DNA from: Eggerthia catenaformis OT 569 = DSM 20559
GTDB lineage: Bacteria; Bacillota_I; Bacilli_A; Erysipelotrichales; Coprobacillaceae
DNA: 64,000 bases
Direction of reading: 5' to 3'
Assembly: GCF_000340375.1 (NCBI RefSeq)
Contig: NZ_KB446647.1
Location: forward strand, 322,166-386,165
The notes under the pieces were generated by a model. It was given only the letters and a program-made list of their open reading frames with translations. It was not told where the DNA came from and did no database searches. A program made the position numbers and the translations under genes. The number at the start of each line of letters is the position of its first letter. The stretch's first letter is position 1. Positions 25,431-34,598 of the stretch are shown here, in pieces.

Positions 25431-26708
25431 TTATCTCTTCTCAAATAGTCGTTTTAATAATCCTTTTTTTCTAAACGCTTCATCTGCTGAAACACGTTTG
25501 TAAATTTGCGATTTTTGTTCGACCACCGGCTGCCAGCCTGATTTTAATGTCGTCTCCCGAAAGCTATTTATATCTACATTCCCCGGAGCAAACAATGTCT
25601 CCCTGCCTTCCATCTGCCCTCGGCCTAACGCGCAAACAGCTCCGGTCTGCCCATTGACCATAAAGTAAACTTTAATTCCGTTGCTCATCTTATCAAGAAA
25701 ATAAACCGGCAACATGGCCGTTTTAACTGTTCTTAATTCTTCTCTTATCCAATTTATGCGATAGTTTTTCGAAGGATATAATTTCTTGATTGTCGTGACA
25801 ATTTCCGGTTTTAATGTATTCTCCCTGATGAATAAGGCCGGCGAGCTATCCGCCTTATAACTCTCATCAAACATGATATCACCTTCCGCAAACTTTGCGG
25901 AGAATGGAGCAATAGCTGACAAGTCCCAGGGACCGATATCATTCAACATGTGCTGGTTGTGATCGTGAGTAATCGGAGTGACCAAGTTTATATAGTCCTG
26001 CAAAAGCAATGCGGTGCCTTTTTCATTCTCGACTTCGACTAAGAAACTTGAATCGCTAATTCTAAAGGGTACATAAAATTGCCAAAGCTCATCGACTCTT
26101 TTTTCGAGATTTTGTTCCTTAAAAGCATTCGGTCTTAAGGCGGCAAACCGTAAAATAACACGCTTTGCTTCTTCTCTGGAAACTGAAAATGGGATGGCGA
26201 AATGAGGGAGTAAATCATTGCCATTATCAATCACTTCGTATGATTTATAGGCTTTTGATTGCAGGATCTCGTCTTTGATAAACTTATTGCGGCAATAATC
26301 ACAATGCCAAATATTTTGGGAAGCAAAAGCTTCGACCTGAGCACCGCACATGGGACAACTATGAATCAGGAGTTCTCTTGTTCTATAGTTTTGCCTTTGT
26401 TGATGATCGAGAAACTTTTGTTTAATGATATACTGCCAATTGCGATCCTGCTTCCAGCCTTTTCCATGAATCATGTCGCGGCTCTCACCAAGTTGATCCA
26501 AGCAATAGCACTCTTGTTCAACGGTGATTGGAATGTGATCGAGATGAAAGGATGTCTCCTCAACGCCATCATCACCTTCATAAGGTATTACATTTCTGCA
26601 GTACAAACAAGAAAATCCATTTTGCGCGGCATCATAGTAAACGGGTGCTCCACAAGTATTACATTTCATGGCTTTAAACTTCAAACGATTTTTCTCTTCC
26701 AATTTCAT
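25431..26708 (-). CDS. TFIIB-type zinc-ribbon protein, unknown function
   Basis: 425 residues with two zinc ribbons. The first has CNTCGAPVYYD and CLYCRNVIPY (residues 16-42) and the second CPMCGAQVEAF and CDYCRNKFI (about 117-145). A beta-rich C-terminal domain of ~270 residues follows. Family members in Bacillota are often mislabelled as PriA; no helicase motif is present. The ATG is preceded by AGGAGG. Base composition looks richer in G+C than its surroundings, suggesting acquisition. It is the only intact gene between decayed neighbours. Confidence 0.7.
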   Translation of the reverse strand: MKLEEKNRLKFKAMKCNTCGAPVYYDAAQNGFSCLYCRNVIPYEGDDGVEETSFHLDHIPITVEQECYCLDQLGESRDMIHGKGWKQDRNWQYIIKQKFLDHQQRQNYRTRELLIHSCPMCGAQVEAFASQNIWHCDYCRNKFIKDEILQSKAYKSYEVIDNGNDLLPHFAIPFSVSREEAKRVILRFAALRPNAFKEQNLEKRVDELWQFYVPFRISDSSFLVEVENEKGTALLLQDYINLVTPITHDHNQHMLNDIGPWDLSAIAPFSAKFAEGDIMFDESYKADSSPALFIRENTLKPEIVTTIKKLYPSKNYRINWIREELRTVKTAMLPVYFLDKMSNGIKVYFMVNGQTGAVCALGRGQMEGRETLFAPGNVDINSFRETTLKSGWQPVVEQKSQIYKRVSADEAFRKKGLLKRLFEKR

Positions 26709-26732
26709 TATTTTCCTCCTATCTATTCAAAG

Positions 26733-27079
26733 CTAATTTTCTTGAATTGATACCTCTATTCTCAAGTTCAGTCTCCATACAGGTATTTCCTCATCACCAG
26801 ACCAATATTCATCAAGCTCCGAGATCAGATTATCTTTGAGTTTTATAAAACTTACGGCGTGAAAGGATGCGCTCCTGTCTTTTAGAAAAAACGCTCACAG
26901 CCGTAATTCGTGCTTCTCCAACTTCGCCAGGATAATCACAATTGACTTTGATATATTCCTGAGCACTAAATTTCTCGTTCGTGCAATGTCAGTGGATAAC
27001 GGTATCCTTGCAAAAATAAGCTTGCAGGGCTTCCCTGTTCTGGGAAAGCACATCCCGCCAAAAAAACTTTTACATCCAT
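26733..27079 (-). pseudogene. NTF2/SnoaL-like gene with two +1 homopolymer frameshifts
   Basis: ATG 27079 is coupled to the stop of the upstream gene (TGATG). MDVKV joins FWRDVLSQNREALQAYF only if a T is removed from a T7 run. Later AVSVF joins LKDRSASFHAVSFIKLKDN only if a T is removed from a T6 run. The C-terminus LISELDEYWSGDEEIPVWRL follows to TAG 26733. The sequence fits the nuclear transport factor 2-like fold (KDTVIHWHCTNEKFSAQEYI). Both lesions are in homopolymers, so sequencing error is an alternative. Confidence 0.65.
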
Positions 27080-27294
27080 CACTCTTCCTCACGCTTCACA
27101 TACCTTAGCTCAATATCATACCCCTGAGCTTCCATCATTTTGACAAGCGTGTTGTTGACGATGCTTTCCTTGCTGCGGCTCGCCCAGTTTATGTAGGAAG
27201 CATATGTACTGATTTCCTTTGCAAGCTTTGCCTAGGTGATTCCGGCTTCAATGTATTTTGTTTTCACATCAAATTCTATATTGTTTTTAAGCAC
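27079..27294 (-). pseudogene. Small helix-turn-helix protein gene with a nonsense mutation
   Basis: GTG start at 27294 with AAGGAG six bases upstream. The frame reads VLKNNIEFDVKTKYIEAGIT, TAG, AKLAKEISTYASYINWA and on to YDIELRYVKREEE. The interrupted residue is the conserved Gln of the HTH (TQAKLA), consistent with CAG to TAG. It overlaps the NTF2-like gene. An extended -10 (TGGTATAAT) lies at about 27340-27348. Confidence 0.6.
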
Positions 27295-27414
27295 GTCAGG
27301 CTCCTTTGTGCTCACTTTCTTTAATCGATAAGATAACTTATTATACCATGACATGTTGATGATTTCCATATAGAAAGCACCGTCAAATCTTGACGTGTGT
27401 AGCACTATATATAT

Positions 27415-27915
27415 CTAATCTTCTCTATAGCAGATAATATATGCTTTTATATTGTCACTTCCTTCATATAAACTTAAAGGAATTGTCAAAATATCAGTTC
27501 CAGTACTATCTGTATTATAATCTTTTCTTTCTTTTGGAGGATATGAATACATTGCTACTGTATATGTATGTCCTTCTTCCAAATAAAGATTGAACTGTAT
27601 TTTTTCAGTTTTTATATTCCTTGTTTTCCCTAAAAATATTTCTGTTGACTCAAAAATACCTTCAAAAAAATGATTTCCAGATGATAATGCTACTATTTTT
27701 TCTAGATTTTCACCGGAAACAGGATTAAAAACAGAAATATCCTGATTATCTATCTTAGTTTTTCGACAATATAAATGGACAATAGCTTTATCTTTATTAT
27801 TTACAATAAAAGAAGATGTTTTTGCTTTATTTCTTTTAGTTATAAACATAAATAAAATAAAAAATATCAGCCACAAAACTGTAACAATTAAAATAATTAA
27901 AATAGTCTGATTCAT
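27415..27915 (-). CDS. Membrane-anchored protein of unknown function
   Basis: I do not recognise it. One N-terminal membrane helix (residues 5-27) is followed by a basic stop-transfer stretch and a ~135-residue soluble beta-rich domain containing KAIVHLYCRKTK and LEEGHTYTVAMYSYPP, which looks like an Ig-like or jelly-roll fold. There is no strong ribosome site. The position among accessory genes suggests cargo, but function cannot be inferred. Confidence 0.5.
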   Translation of the reverse strand: MNQTILIILIVTVLWLIFFILFMFITKRNKAKTSSFIVNNKDKAIVHLYCRKTKIDNQDISVFNPVSGENLEKIVALSSGNHFFEGIFESTEIFLGKTRNIKTEKIQFNLYLEEGHTYTVAMYSYPPKERKDYNTDSTGTDILTIPLSLYEGSDNIKAYIICYRED

Positions 27916-28023
27916 AAATTTACCCCTGCTTTCTTATTTAAAAAATATTCTAATTGATTATACACTTCTATTAAAATAATAACAACCTCCGTCTTTTGAA
28001 ACTATCACTATGTTTTTTAGACC

Positions 28024-29108
28024 TTGAATTGTCAAGTCAAATGCAACTCTACTGAATGATAAACCTCGTATGGAGTTTTCCAATTTAAGCATTTGCGCGG
28101 TCTAAGATTCATTTCTTTCATTTTTGCTTCAACATAGCTATCTGATTGATTAATATCCACAGTCTTCGGGAAATATTCTCTCAACAATCCATTGGTATTT
28201 TCGTTTGTTCCTCTTTGCCAAGGATGATGTGGAAATGGAAAATAAAACTCTACTAAATTCAACTCCTGACTAATTTCTGCATGTTTAGAAAACTCTTTCC
28301 CTCTATCCGGAGTTATTGTTTCTAGAGGTTGATTTTCTAAAAGCTCAATCATCGCTTGTTTGACTAAAAATGAATTCTTTTTTGCATTTTTTTTACATAG
28401 TAGATACCTACTTTTTCGATCAGTTAATGTTACTAAGCAAGCCTTACCGGTCTGTCCCATAACTATATCAGCCTCCCAATCACCTAATCGTTCTCGATTA
28501 TTTGCAGGATCCGGTCTATCTGTAATTAAATTATTAATTTGAATTTTGCCACGTCTTTCTTCATAATTTTTTGTATGACGGCTTTTACCACGATGTCGTA
28601 GTTTGCGAATGACTCCTCTATTTCCATGCGATAGTCCTTTTTCATCAAAACGACCATTATATATTTCCCTGTAAATTGTATTGTAGCTAATAGTGAAGCT
28701 TGAATTTTCAAATTTCAATCGAGAGGAAATCTGTTCCGGAGACCATTGATGCCTCAAAAATAAATCCTTTACACATTCATATAGACTTGGATTATCTAGC
28801 TTTTTTCTTGGTCTACAATTAAAGCGTCTATTTTTATATCTGTCATGGGCTTCACAAGGTATGTACTCACCATTTTGACTATTTCTTTTAATTTCTCTTG
28901 ATATAGACGATTTGTTTTTCCCTAGTAAAATTGAAATTTCTGTTTGATTTTTGCCTATATCAATAAAATATTTTAGCATTTCGCGCTCTTTTAGTGTAAA
29001 ATGAGTATAATGATTCATGGCTCCTCCTGATTTTTAGATGTCTTTGCAAACACTATTTTATCAGAAAGCTATGAATCTTTTTTAGTTGCACTTAGATTAT
29101 AAATTCAA
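28024..29108 (-). mobile_element. IS30-family insertion sequence
   Basis: Imperfect inverted repeats of about 25 bp occur at 28024-28048 and 29084-29108. They share TTGAATT at the outer end and GCAACT at the inner end. Total length is 1085 bp, normal for IS30. A target-site duplication is not evident. The element sits against the left end of a different IS3-type element (29109-29170). Confidence 0.8.
28032..29018 (-). CDS. IS30-family transposase
   Basis: 328 residues. The N-terminal HTH (FTLKEREMLKYFIDIGKNQT and ISILLGKNKSSISREIKRN) precedes a DDE core. Acidic residues are visible in GDWEADIVMG, ITPDRGKEFSKH and RGTNENTNGLLREYFPK. The stop codon lies inside the terminal repeat. The frame is intact. 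Confidence 0.95.
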   Translation of the reverse strand: MNHYTHFTLKEREMLKYFIDIGKNQTEISILLGKNKSSISREIKRNSQNGEYIPCEAHDRYKNRRFNCRPRKKLDNPSLYECVKDLFLRHQWSPEQISSRLKFENSSFTISYNTIYREIYNGRFDEKGLSHGNRGVIRKLRHRGKSRHTKNYEERRGKIQINNLITDRPDPANNRERLGDWEADIVMGQTGKACLVTLTDRKSRYLLCKKNAKKNSFLVKQAMIELLENQPLETITPDRGKEFSKHAEISQELNLVEFYFPFPHHPWQRGTNENTNGLLREYFPKTVDINQSDSYVEAKMKEMNLRPRKCLNWKTPYEVYHSVELHLT

Positions 29109-29170
29109 GTCATAAAAATACCAACCTCCTATCGTTAGCTTTTTTGGTCTAACTTTTGGGGTCGGTACAG
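29109..29170 (-). repeat. Left-end fragment of a second IS3-type element
   Basis: On the minus strand TGTACCGACCCCAAAAGTTA resembles an IS150-group terminal repeat. AGGAGG and an ATG follow (29113-29111), as at the start of an IS3 orfA. Everything after the first codons is replaced by the IS30 element. Confidence 0.45.
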
Positions 29171-29186
29171 TATTAGTATTTGCATA

Positions 29187-30824
29187 TTAGATTAATGACT
29201 TGTACTCAGGACACCATTTAATGCTTTGTATCCTTTGTTTCACATCTGAAATCGGTTCACGGTTTAGATTTTGTGCAATCGCTTCATTTGCTACACCTAT
29301 AGCTACTGTTTCCGAAAACATAGTTAATTTACTTACAGGTGGCAGAACTGCCGCTCCGAGTCTATTCGTATCCACTATTCCACCTAAACTGTGGGCAGCT
29401 TTTGATATCATTTCTTCAGATAAAAATTTTGCCCTTGTTGCGATAACACCCAATCCTAAACCCGGATAAATCAAAGCATTATTTGCCTGTCCTATTTCAT
29501 ATTTCACACCGTTATATTCTACATCTGCACTGGGAATACCTGTAGCAACCAAGGCACGCCCATTTGTCCATTTTATTAAATCTTCTGCGGTTGCCTCAGC
29601 CAATTCTGTAGGATTACTTAACGGGAAAATCATCGGTCTTTTACAATAGCTTGCCATCTCCTTTACCACCTGTTCTGTAAAAGTATGCGGTTCAGTAGAC
29701 GTACCTACCATGATTGTCGGTTTTACAGTCTTGACAATATCAAGTAAATCAACAAGTTTATCTGCATTGTCAAACTCGCTGCGTTTTCTGGCAAAAGGTC
29801 GTTGTTGTGGAGTAAGGTCATCCATATCATCAAATAGAAGTCCCTGCTTATCTACAAGGTAGAAATGCTTACGTGCCTCTTCCTCACTCATCCCTTGCTG
29901 CACGAATTCTTTAAAGACTCTGTCTGCAATCCCAGCTCCTGCAGTTCCGGCACCGAAACAAAGGTAGATTTGATCGCTCAACTTTTCTTTTGAAATATTT
30001 AATCCTCCCAAAATACCTGCCAAAGTGATGATGCCTGTTCCTTCTATATCATCATTGAACACGGCATACTTATCTTTATATTTATTTAATATGTTTGCCG
30101 CATTACCTCTTCCAAAATCTTCAAAATGTAGATATAAATTTGGAAACAATGACTCTGCTGCATTGACAAACTTGTCCACAAAATTGTAGTAATCGTCACC
30201 GTAAACACGTTTTTGAGGGTTTCCAAGATAAAGAGGATCATCCAATAAAGATTGTCTGTTTGTACCTGCGTCCAATACTACAGGCAAAATCTTCGTAGGA
30301 TTGATACCGGCTGCTGCTGTATATACCATCAATTTGCCTACCGATATACCTACACCATTAAGTCCCCAATCACCTATACCTAAAATAGCTTCAGCGTCAC
30401 TGACAACGATAAGTTCAATATCACGACCGTCAGCTGCTTGTTTTAAGATAGTTTCGATATTATCTTTTTGGTGAATTGAAATAAATGCTGCATTTTGAGG
30501 TTCTACAAAATAATGACTGTAGTTTTCAATTGCATCTGCTACGACCGGATCGTATACGATAGGCATAAACTCCTCCACGTGTTGGCTAAAAAGTTTATAA
30601 AACAAGGTTCTGTTTCTTCCGAAGATTTCCATAAGATAATGTCTTTTTTCAATATTATCTACCTTTTTTTGAAAATTTTCATAAGCTTGCTTTGTTTGTT
30701 GTTCAATGGTTTGAATACGATCAGGTATTAGCCCAACCAATCTTAATTGCTCTCTTTCTTCTTTAGTGAAAGCTGTTCCTTTGTTCAAAAACGGATCATT
30801 TAATAACGCATAGCCTTTTTTCAT
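29187..30824 (-). CDS. Malolactic/NAD-dependent malic enzyme
   Basis: Converts L-malate to lactate plus CO2 (malolactic) or to pyruvate plus CO2 (malic enzyme); the two are hard to separate by eye. The N-terminus [16 protein letters not shown] and segments [53 protein letters not shown] and [11 protein letters not shown] are close to lactobacillus malolactic enzymes as I recall them. The Rossmann motif is FGAGTAGAG. The 545-residue length is normal. The ATG follows TTGGAGG. It lies between IS-derived sequence and decayed genes. Confidence 0.88.
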   Translation of the reverse strand: MKKGYALLNDPFLNKGTAFTKEEREQLRLVGLIPDRIQTIEQQTKQAYENFQKKVDNIEKRHYLMEIFGRNRTLFYKLFSQHVEEFMPIVYDPVVADAIENYSHYFVEPQNAAFISIHQKDNIETILKQAADGRDIELIVVSDAEAILGIGDWGLNGVGISVGKLMVYTAAAGINPTKILPVVLDAGTNRQSLLDDPLYLGNPQKRVYGDDYYNFVDKFVNAAESLFPNLYLHFEDFGRGNAANILNKYKDKYAVFNDDIEGTGIITLAGILGGLNISKEKLSDQIYLCFGAGTAGAGIADRVFKEFVQQGMSEEEARKHFYLVDKQGLLFDDMDDLTPQQRPFARKRSEFDNADKLVDLLDIVKTVKPTIMVGTSTEPHTFTEQVVKEMASYCKRPMIFPLSNPTELAEATAEDLIKWTNGRALVATGIPSADVEYNGVKYEIGQANNALIYPGLGLGVIATRAKFLSEEMISKAAHSLGGIVDTNRLGAAVLPPVSKLTMFSETVAIGVANEAIAQNLNREPISDVKQRIQSIKWCPEYKSLI

Positions 30825-30860
30825 GTTAATACCTCCAAATTAATATTTTTTTATCATTGA

Positions 30861-30883
30861 TATATATATATATATATATATAA
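30861..30883. repeat. (AT)11 dinucleotide repeat upstream of the malic enzyme gene
   Basis: Twenty-three bases of alternating A and T lie 37 bases before the ATG, between possible -35 elements (TTGTGT or TTATGT on the minus strand) and the ribosome site. Such a tract can change length by slippage. Confidence 0.8.
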
Positions 30884-31133
30884 CATAAACACAACATATT
30901 AGTATAGCCTTACAGATTATGTTTTTAATATATGTTCAAAATAATGATGTATGCTGACTTCCTATTATCTTTCTCATTTTTTCAAAACACTCTAAATTTT
31001 ATTTAAAATTAGTTTTATCATACCTTATTATACGTTTAAAAGAACAAGCAAAATGCATATAAGTTGAATATTGTCCCCACTTAAAACTACTTTCGTGTTT
31101 TTATCACTTTATCTATTAATTATTAATGTTCAC
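30884..31133. other. Gene-free stretch
   Basis: AT-rich and without a credible open frame. It presumably contains the malic enzyme promoter on the minus strand; nothing else is recognised. Confidence 0.4.
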
Positions 31134-31259
31134 TTATAAATTGTTTAAAACAAATCTATGAATAACCTCTGCAACTGCATTTTCATCACAAGTAGCATCC
31201 GTTATATAATCACAGTACTTTTTCATGTCTTCAGTAGAATTCTGAACACCAACACCCAA
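31134..31259 (-). pseudogene. 3' remnant of a HAD (Cof-type) hydrolase gene
   Basis: The open frame LGVGVQNSTEDMKKYCDYITD then ATCDENAVAEVIHRFV ends at TAA 31134. This is the typical C-terminus of Cof-family HAD phosphatases (N..E..K..A...T..n.edGVa). The N-terminal ~220 residues are missing and the fragment starts abruptly at the end of the next gene. Confidence 0.6.
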
Positions 31260-31469
31260 TCACTTTTTAACTAAAAGAAAACTTGCGCTAAGAAACACCA
31301 ATACTATCAATAAAAGAAGCACCGGATATGATTTAAAAAAATCATTAAGTTTTAAATAAAATGAAATTAATTGTATTGCCAAAATAGGAGTCATTATTAT
31401 CACAGGAAACATTAAACCGGCAATAATATCTGATTTTGCCGTTGTTGCTGTCAATTCATATCTTTTCAT
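31260..31469 (-). CDS. Small membrane protein, unknown
   Basis: 69 residues with two hydrophobic helices (about 16-38 and 48-66). The ATG is preceded by GAGG with acceptable spacing. No family is recognised. It may itself be a truncated gene, because its stop abuts the HAD remnant. Confidence 0.4.
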   Translation of the reverse strand: MKRYELTATTAKSDIIAGLMFPVIIMTPILAIQLISFYLKLNDFFKSYPVLLLLIVLVFLSASFLLVKK

Positions 31470-31764
31470 TAGCTATACCTCACAAAATCTTCTAAATTAT
31501 TTACAATCTCATATATAACAGAAATGCCTCATTGTCATTAATCTAATTACCACACTCAGCTAGCATTATACTATTTTATGGTATTTTTTTAACTGCCTGA
31601 TTTGCTCCTTTAATATATTCTCGTTCCTTGTATTTCATATCTTCCCCTGTTAATAACATAATCCCTTGAAAGCGTTTTGCCAAGCACTATTTTATTTGTG
31701 CTTTTTTTAACGCTGAAAAATAAAGACGGTAAATTTCTTTAATTTACTGTTCTCTATCAATTTT

Positions 31765-32005
31765 TTAGTTATCCATTTCCCATCTTACAAGTACAATTAT
31801 TAAAATAATAGCAATAATTAGAAATCCGGATATTTTATTCAAATATCCCGTAAATGCCAAAATCTATACAAAGTAAAATGACTTGTAACAAATAACCCAT
31901 CATAGAAAAGCTGCTATCAATATAAAATTTTCTCTCATCTGTTTCACTTATCCAATCATTTAAATCAGTTTCAATTATTCTTCAGTCCAGTACATATTTT
32001 TTCAT
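31765..32005 (-). pseudogene. Small membrane protein gene with stop and frameshift
   Basis: From ATG 32005 the frame reads MKKYVLD, TGA, RIIETDLNDWISETDERKFY, then SSFSMMGYLLQVILLC. After a one-base shift it continues YLNKISGFLIIAIILIIVLV and ends RWEMDN at TAA 31765. The ancestral product would have been about 80 residues with two membrane helices. The family is not recognised. About 290 bp between it and the 31469 gene hold no intact gene. Confidence 0.5.
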
Positions 32006-32052
32006 CTTGATAGTATTTTTTAATATAATATGTTATATAATCTACCTTACCT

Positions 32053-32532
32053 CTAAAATGTAGACATATATTTTATTAAAATTATAAACAAGCAAATAAT
32101 AAGAATAGCATAAAATAAAGCTGCTAATATCATCCTCTGTTTACTCTTATACAGTTTTTTTGCTAATTTCTGCTCTAATATAAAAATCAAAAACACAAGA
32201 CCCTCTGAAAAATATATATAGCTCAAAGTATAAAATGCGGTCTTTGGTTTAGTTAAAAGTAAAAGATAGCTAAGGAAACCACCAATATTTGAAAATTTTA
32301 GAAAATATAGGGCACAGATAATAGGAATTGGTAAAAGAAAACTCAATACCCAAGCTAATTTTTTGTTTTTTAATTTGAAAATCGGCTCCATTTCATTGAA
32401 ATGTTTTGTAAAATAATCATCTACAAAAAACAAATAACTTAGTAATCTTGCAAATCTTGTAATTAAAATACCACCAAGTATAAAAATCAAAATATAGCAT
32501 AAAAAGTGACAAAGGATTCTATTGTTTAACAC
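32053..32532 (-). CDS. Polytopic membrane protein, unknown
   Basis: 159 residues with four hydrophobic segments (about 10-35, 60-80, 100-118, 133-155). The start is GTG 32532, preceded by AAGGAG at ten bases. No conserved motif is recognised. The position within the accessory region next to immunity genes makes it likely cargo. Confidence 0.5.
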   Translation of the reverse strand: MLNNRILCHFLCYILIFILGGILITRFARLLSYLFFVDDYFTKHFNEMEPIFKLKNKKLAWVLSFLLPIPIICALYFLKFSNIGGFLSYLLLLTKPKTAFYTLSYIYFSEGLVFLIFILEQKLAKKLYKSKQRMILAALFYAILIICLFIILIKYMSTF

Positions 32533-32768
32533 ATTTTTTCATCTCCTTAACTTTTAATTATCTTCTTTATCTTTTATTAGTTGATTATGTCCAATATTTT
32601 ATCATTTTTAAAAACTTACTACCACCAATAAATTTTTATTTACTGCATACTTAGAATTTTTTTGTACTAAATTCATGGTTAATCTTTCTCAATTACTAAG
32701 TAAAAATATTGTTTTCAAAAATTTCATTCATAATTGACGTTTTTTCTTTTAACATTTGAGCAAGAAAA

Positions 32769-32797
32769 AAACAGCAAACCTTTTTGAGTTACTGTTT
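32769..32797 (-). terminator. Terminator of the Imm51 gene
   Basis: On the minus strand AAACAGTAAC pairs with GTTTGCTGTTT (one G-U) and is followed by a run of T. It overlaps the 35-bp repeat described separately. Confidence 0.55.
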
Positions 32798-32824
32798 CTC
32801 AAATTATTATATTCAATTAGGCAA
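32790..32824. repeat. 35-bp direct repeat, copy 1
   Basis: It matches 33575-33609 at 32 of 35 positions and shares the core CAAATTATTATATTCAATT. Each copy lies just downstream of a minus-strand gene. Confidence 0.85.
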
Positions 32825-32848
32825 ACTAGAAGTTATCAGATTGAATTT

Positions 32849-33202
32849 TTAGTCTAATTCAGCTCGACTGAATAAGTCTAAAATAAAGGGTTTATTCTCA
32901 CAGGCTTTTTTGAAACGAAGAATAAAATCTGCCAGTGCATTTTTATCTTTTGAATAGACACAGAACATACTGCCCTCTGGGTCAAAGTCTATTTTTTCTT
33001 GCAAATCCGAACACTGTTCGTCCAAAAATACTTGTGCTAAACTTCCCCAATCATAACCGTTCCCCTCAAATCCTTCATCCGCACGAGTATCAAAAATTTC
33101 TTGTAGATATTCTCCTACATTTAAGCAAACAGAAGCACTTTCTTCATGTTCTACCCAGAAAAACGGGGTAATTTCTTTTTCAAATTGTTCTGTAACTTTC
33201 AT
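32849..33202 (-). CDS. Imm51-family immunity protein
   Basis: 117 residues. The characteristic block EGNGYDWGSLAQVFLDE, followed by FDPEGSMFCVYS and a C-terminal helix, fits the Imm51 family, which neutralises polymorphic toxins. It is acidic and cytoplasmic. No cognate toxin is visible. An AAAGGAG ribosome site lies upstream. It is probably an orphan immunity gene kept for protection against neighbours' toxins. Confidence 0.75.
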   Translation of the reverse strand: MKVTEQFEKEITPFFWVEHEESASVCLNVGEYLQEIFDTRADEGFEGNGYDWGSLAQVFLDEQCSDLQEKIDFDPEGSMFCVYSKDKNALADFILRFKKACENKPFILDLFSRAELD

Positions 33203-33303
33203 ATCAATGTGCTCCTTTCAAATTTTAATTTGCTTCACTCAATATTTTTAGTATCATACCATATTTTCAATTAGTTTTACAGGTCTAATTCTTGTTTCTT
33301 TAC

Positions 33304-33549
33304 CTATGTTAGTTCTCTGTTTTCTTGTTGCAATTTCTCTATACAGCTTCTAACACTTTCAGCTTGTTCGACTTCTTTTCGTAGGTCTATGATTTGATAA
33401 TACAGACTATCTTTTTCTTTCTTCAAGGCTGTTACTTCCGATTTCCATTGAGATACATTTAAGGTCTTGCTTTCGCCTAAATGCTCTTTCAAATATTTCT
33501 CTGCATTGAGTTTTTTGATCTCATATTCGTTTTGAGCAATAAAAAACAA
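33304..33549 (-). pseudogene. Relaxase C-terminal fragment (ICE remnant)
   Basis: The product, 81 residues if translated, is a coiled coil: LNAEKYLKEHLGESKTLNVS, then WKSEVTALKKEKDSLYYQII. This resembles the C-terminal tail of MobP/Tn1549-type conjugative relaxases. The nuclease domain is absent. No ribosome site precedes the frame, so it is best read as a leftover of an integrative conjugative element. Confidence 0.55.
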
Positions 33550-33574
33550 TAAATCCTTTTACACATCATTGATT

Positions 33575-33609
33575 TACTGTTTCGCAAATTATTATATTCA
33601 ATTGAGCAA
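33575..33609. repeat. 35-bp direct repeat, copy 2
   Basis: Partner of 32790-32824 (three mismatches). The two copies bracket the Imm51 gene and the relaxase fragment, 785 bp apart. This copy lacks the opposing arm of the terminator. Confidence 0.85.
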
Positions 33610-33629
33610 TATGAAAGTTTTAGAATATG

Positions 33630-34109
33630 CTAGAAAATCAGCACAACAATTTCAGCTACAATTGCTGCCCCGGCAATCCAAATCAGGGTAAGAAAACCTC
33701 GCTTTTTTAATACTTGCTTCCACGTTTGAATAAATGGCAATTCTTCGCAACCTTCCAGTATCCAAAACTTGCTGTGTCCTACCCATATTTTATCAATCAC
33801 GATACCGTCATACCAGTTCATAACCTCTAAAAAAAGCAATGCCAGCAGATATGCTGTTTTGAAATCCGATACCTTATGGCACACACCAATTATAAATACA
33901 AGTGCAACCAACATGATAATATAAAATTCAGTCATGAAGATCTTCTTTTTACGCTGCATTACTTCTTTTGTGGTTAGTCCTATCTCGATGGCTCGCTCCT
34001 GAACAATCTTCGGATAAAAATACAACCCATCAATCGCTCCACCTCTCACAGCATATCTCACCATTATTGTAAACAGGAAACAGTATAAAGCTAATTCCAA
34101 TGCAATCAT
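33630..34109 (-). CDS. Polytopic membrane protein, unknown
   Basis: 159 residues with about four membrane helices and a cytoplasmic loop RGGAIDGLYFYPKIVQERA. It contains NWYDGIVIDKIWVGHSKFW, which looks like a conserved family motif, but I cannot name the family. The next gene upstream ends 31 bp away, so the two may be co-transcribed. Confidence 0.55.
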   Translation of the reverse strand: MIALELALYCFLFTIMVRYAVRGGAIDGLYFYPKIVQERAIEIGLTTKEVMQRKKKIFMTEFYIIMLVALVFIIGVCHKVSDFKTAYLLALLFLEVMNWYDGIVIDKIWVGHSKFWILEGCEELPFIQTWKQVLKKRGFLTLIWIAGAAIVAEIVVLIF

Positions 34110-34139
34110 ATCGTCACCTCCACAACTTCATCTTTGTTA

Positions 34140-34598
34140 TTACGCTTTTTCTTCATATCGCTTATTAAGTAGCTTTATCCACTTCTTTTGTCTGTGCGAG
34201 TAAAATGCCTTTGCCCATAAATATATAAACGGTGTTTTCCATCCTGCCTCAATTTCTACCTCATCAGTATATTCGGTTTTCCTTTCAGCAATTTCTTTAA
34301 GAATAATTCGATGATTCCATATTGGGCAAAAAGGATTGCCCTCATTTGTATAGATGTTGTCTATGTTGAATTCTTTGACATTTATAATATGAACACCGAG
34401 TGAAATGAAGCCAAACATCTTAAAATCAAAAGAGAAACTTTTGCCAACTTCCCAAACCAGTTCGGTTTGTCCATCGATGTTTTTGAATGTTGCATAGGGC
34501 TTGGCAATATATGCAAGTGTATCAAATCTTTGTAGTAGTCCAAAAACATTGCTTTGCTTCGCTGAAAAAACGGAAGTCTTTTTAACAGTCATTTTCAT
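34140..34598 (-). CDS. SRPBCC-like protein, unknown function
   Basis: 152 residues. The pattern of an N-terminal KTSVFSAKQSNVFGLLQRF, a central WEVGKSFSFDF and a long C-terminal helix suggests a START/SRPBCC-type ligand-binding fold. This is a structural guess from pattern only. It is adjacent to the membrane protein downstream. Confidence 0.5.
   Translation of the reverse strand: MKMTVKKTSVFSAKQSNVFGLLQRFDTLAYIAKPYATFKNIDGQTELVWEVGKSFSFDFKMFGFISLGVHIINVKEFNIDNIYTNEGNPFCPIWNHRIILKEIAERKTEYTDEVEIEAGWKTPFIYLWAKAFYSHRQKKWIKLLNKRYEEKA

Noticed and set aside
26259-26750. 163-codon plus-strand frame opposite the zinc-ribbon gene
   Set aside because: It is a mirror of a well-supported coding frame with Cys-ribbon motifs and has no ribosome site.
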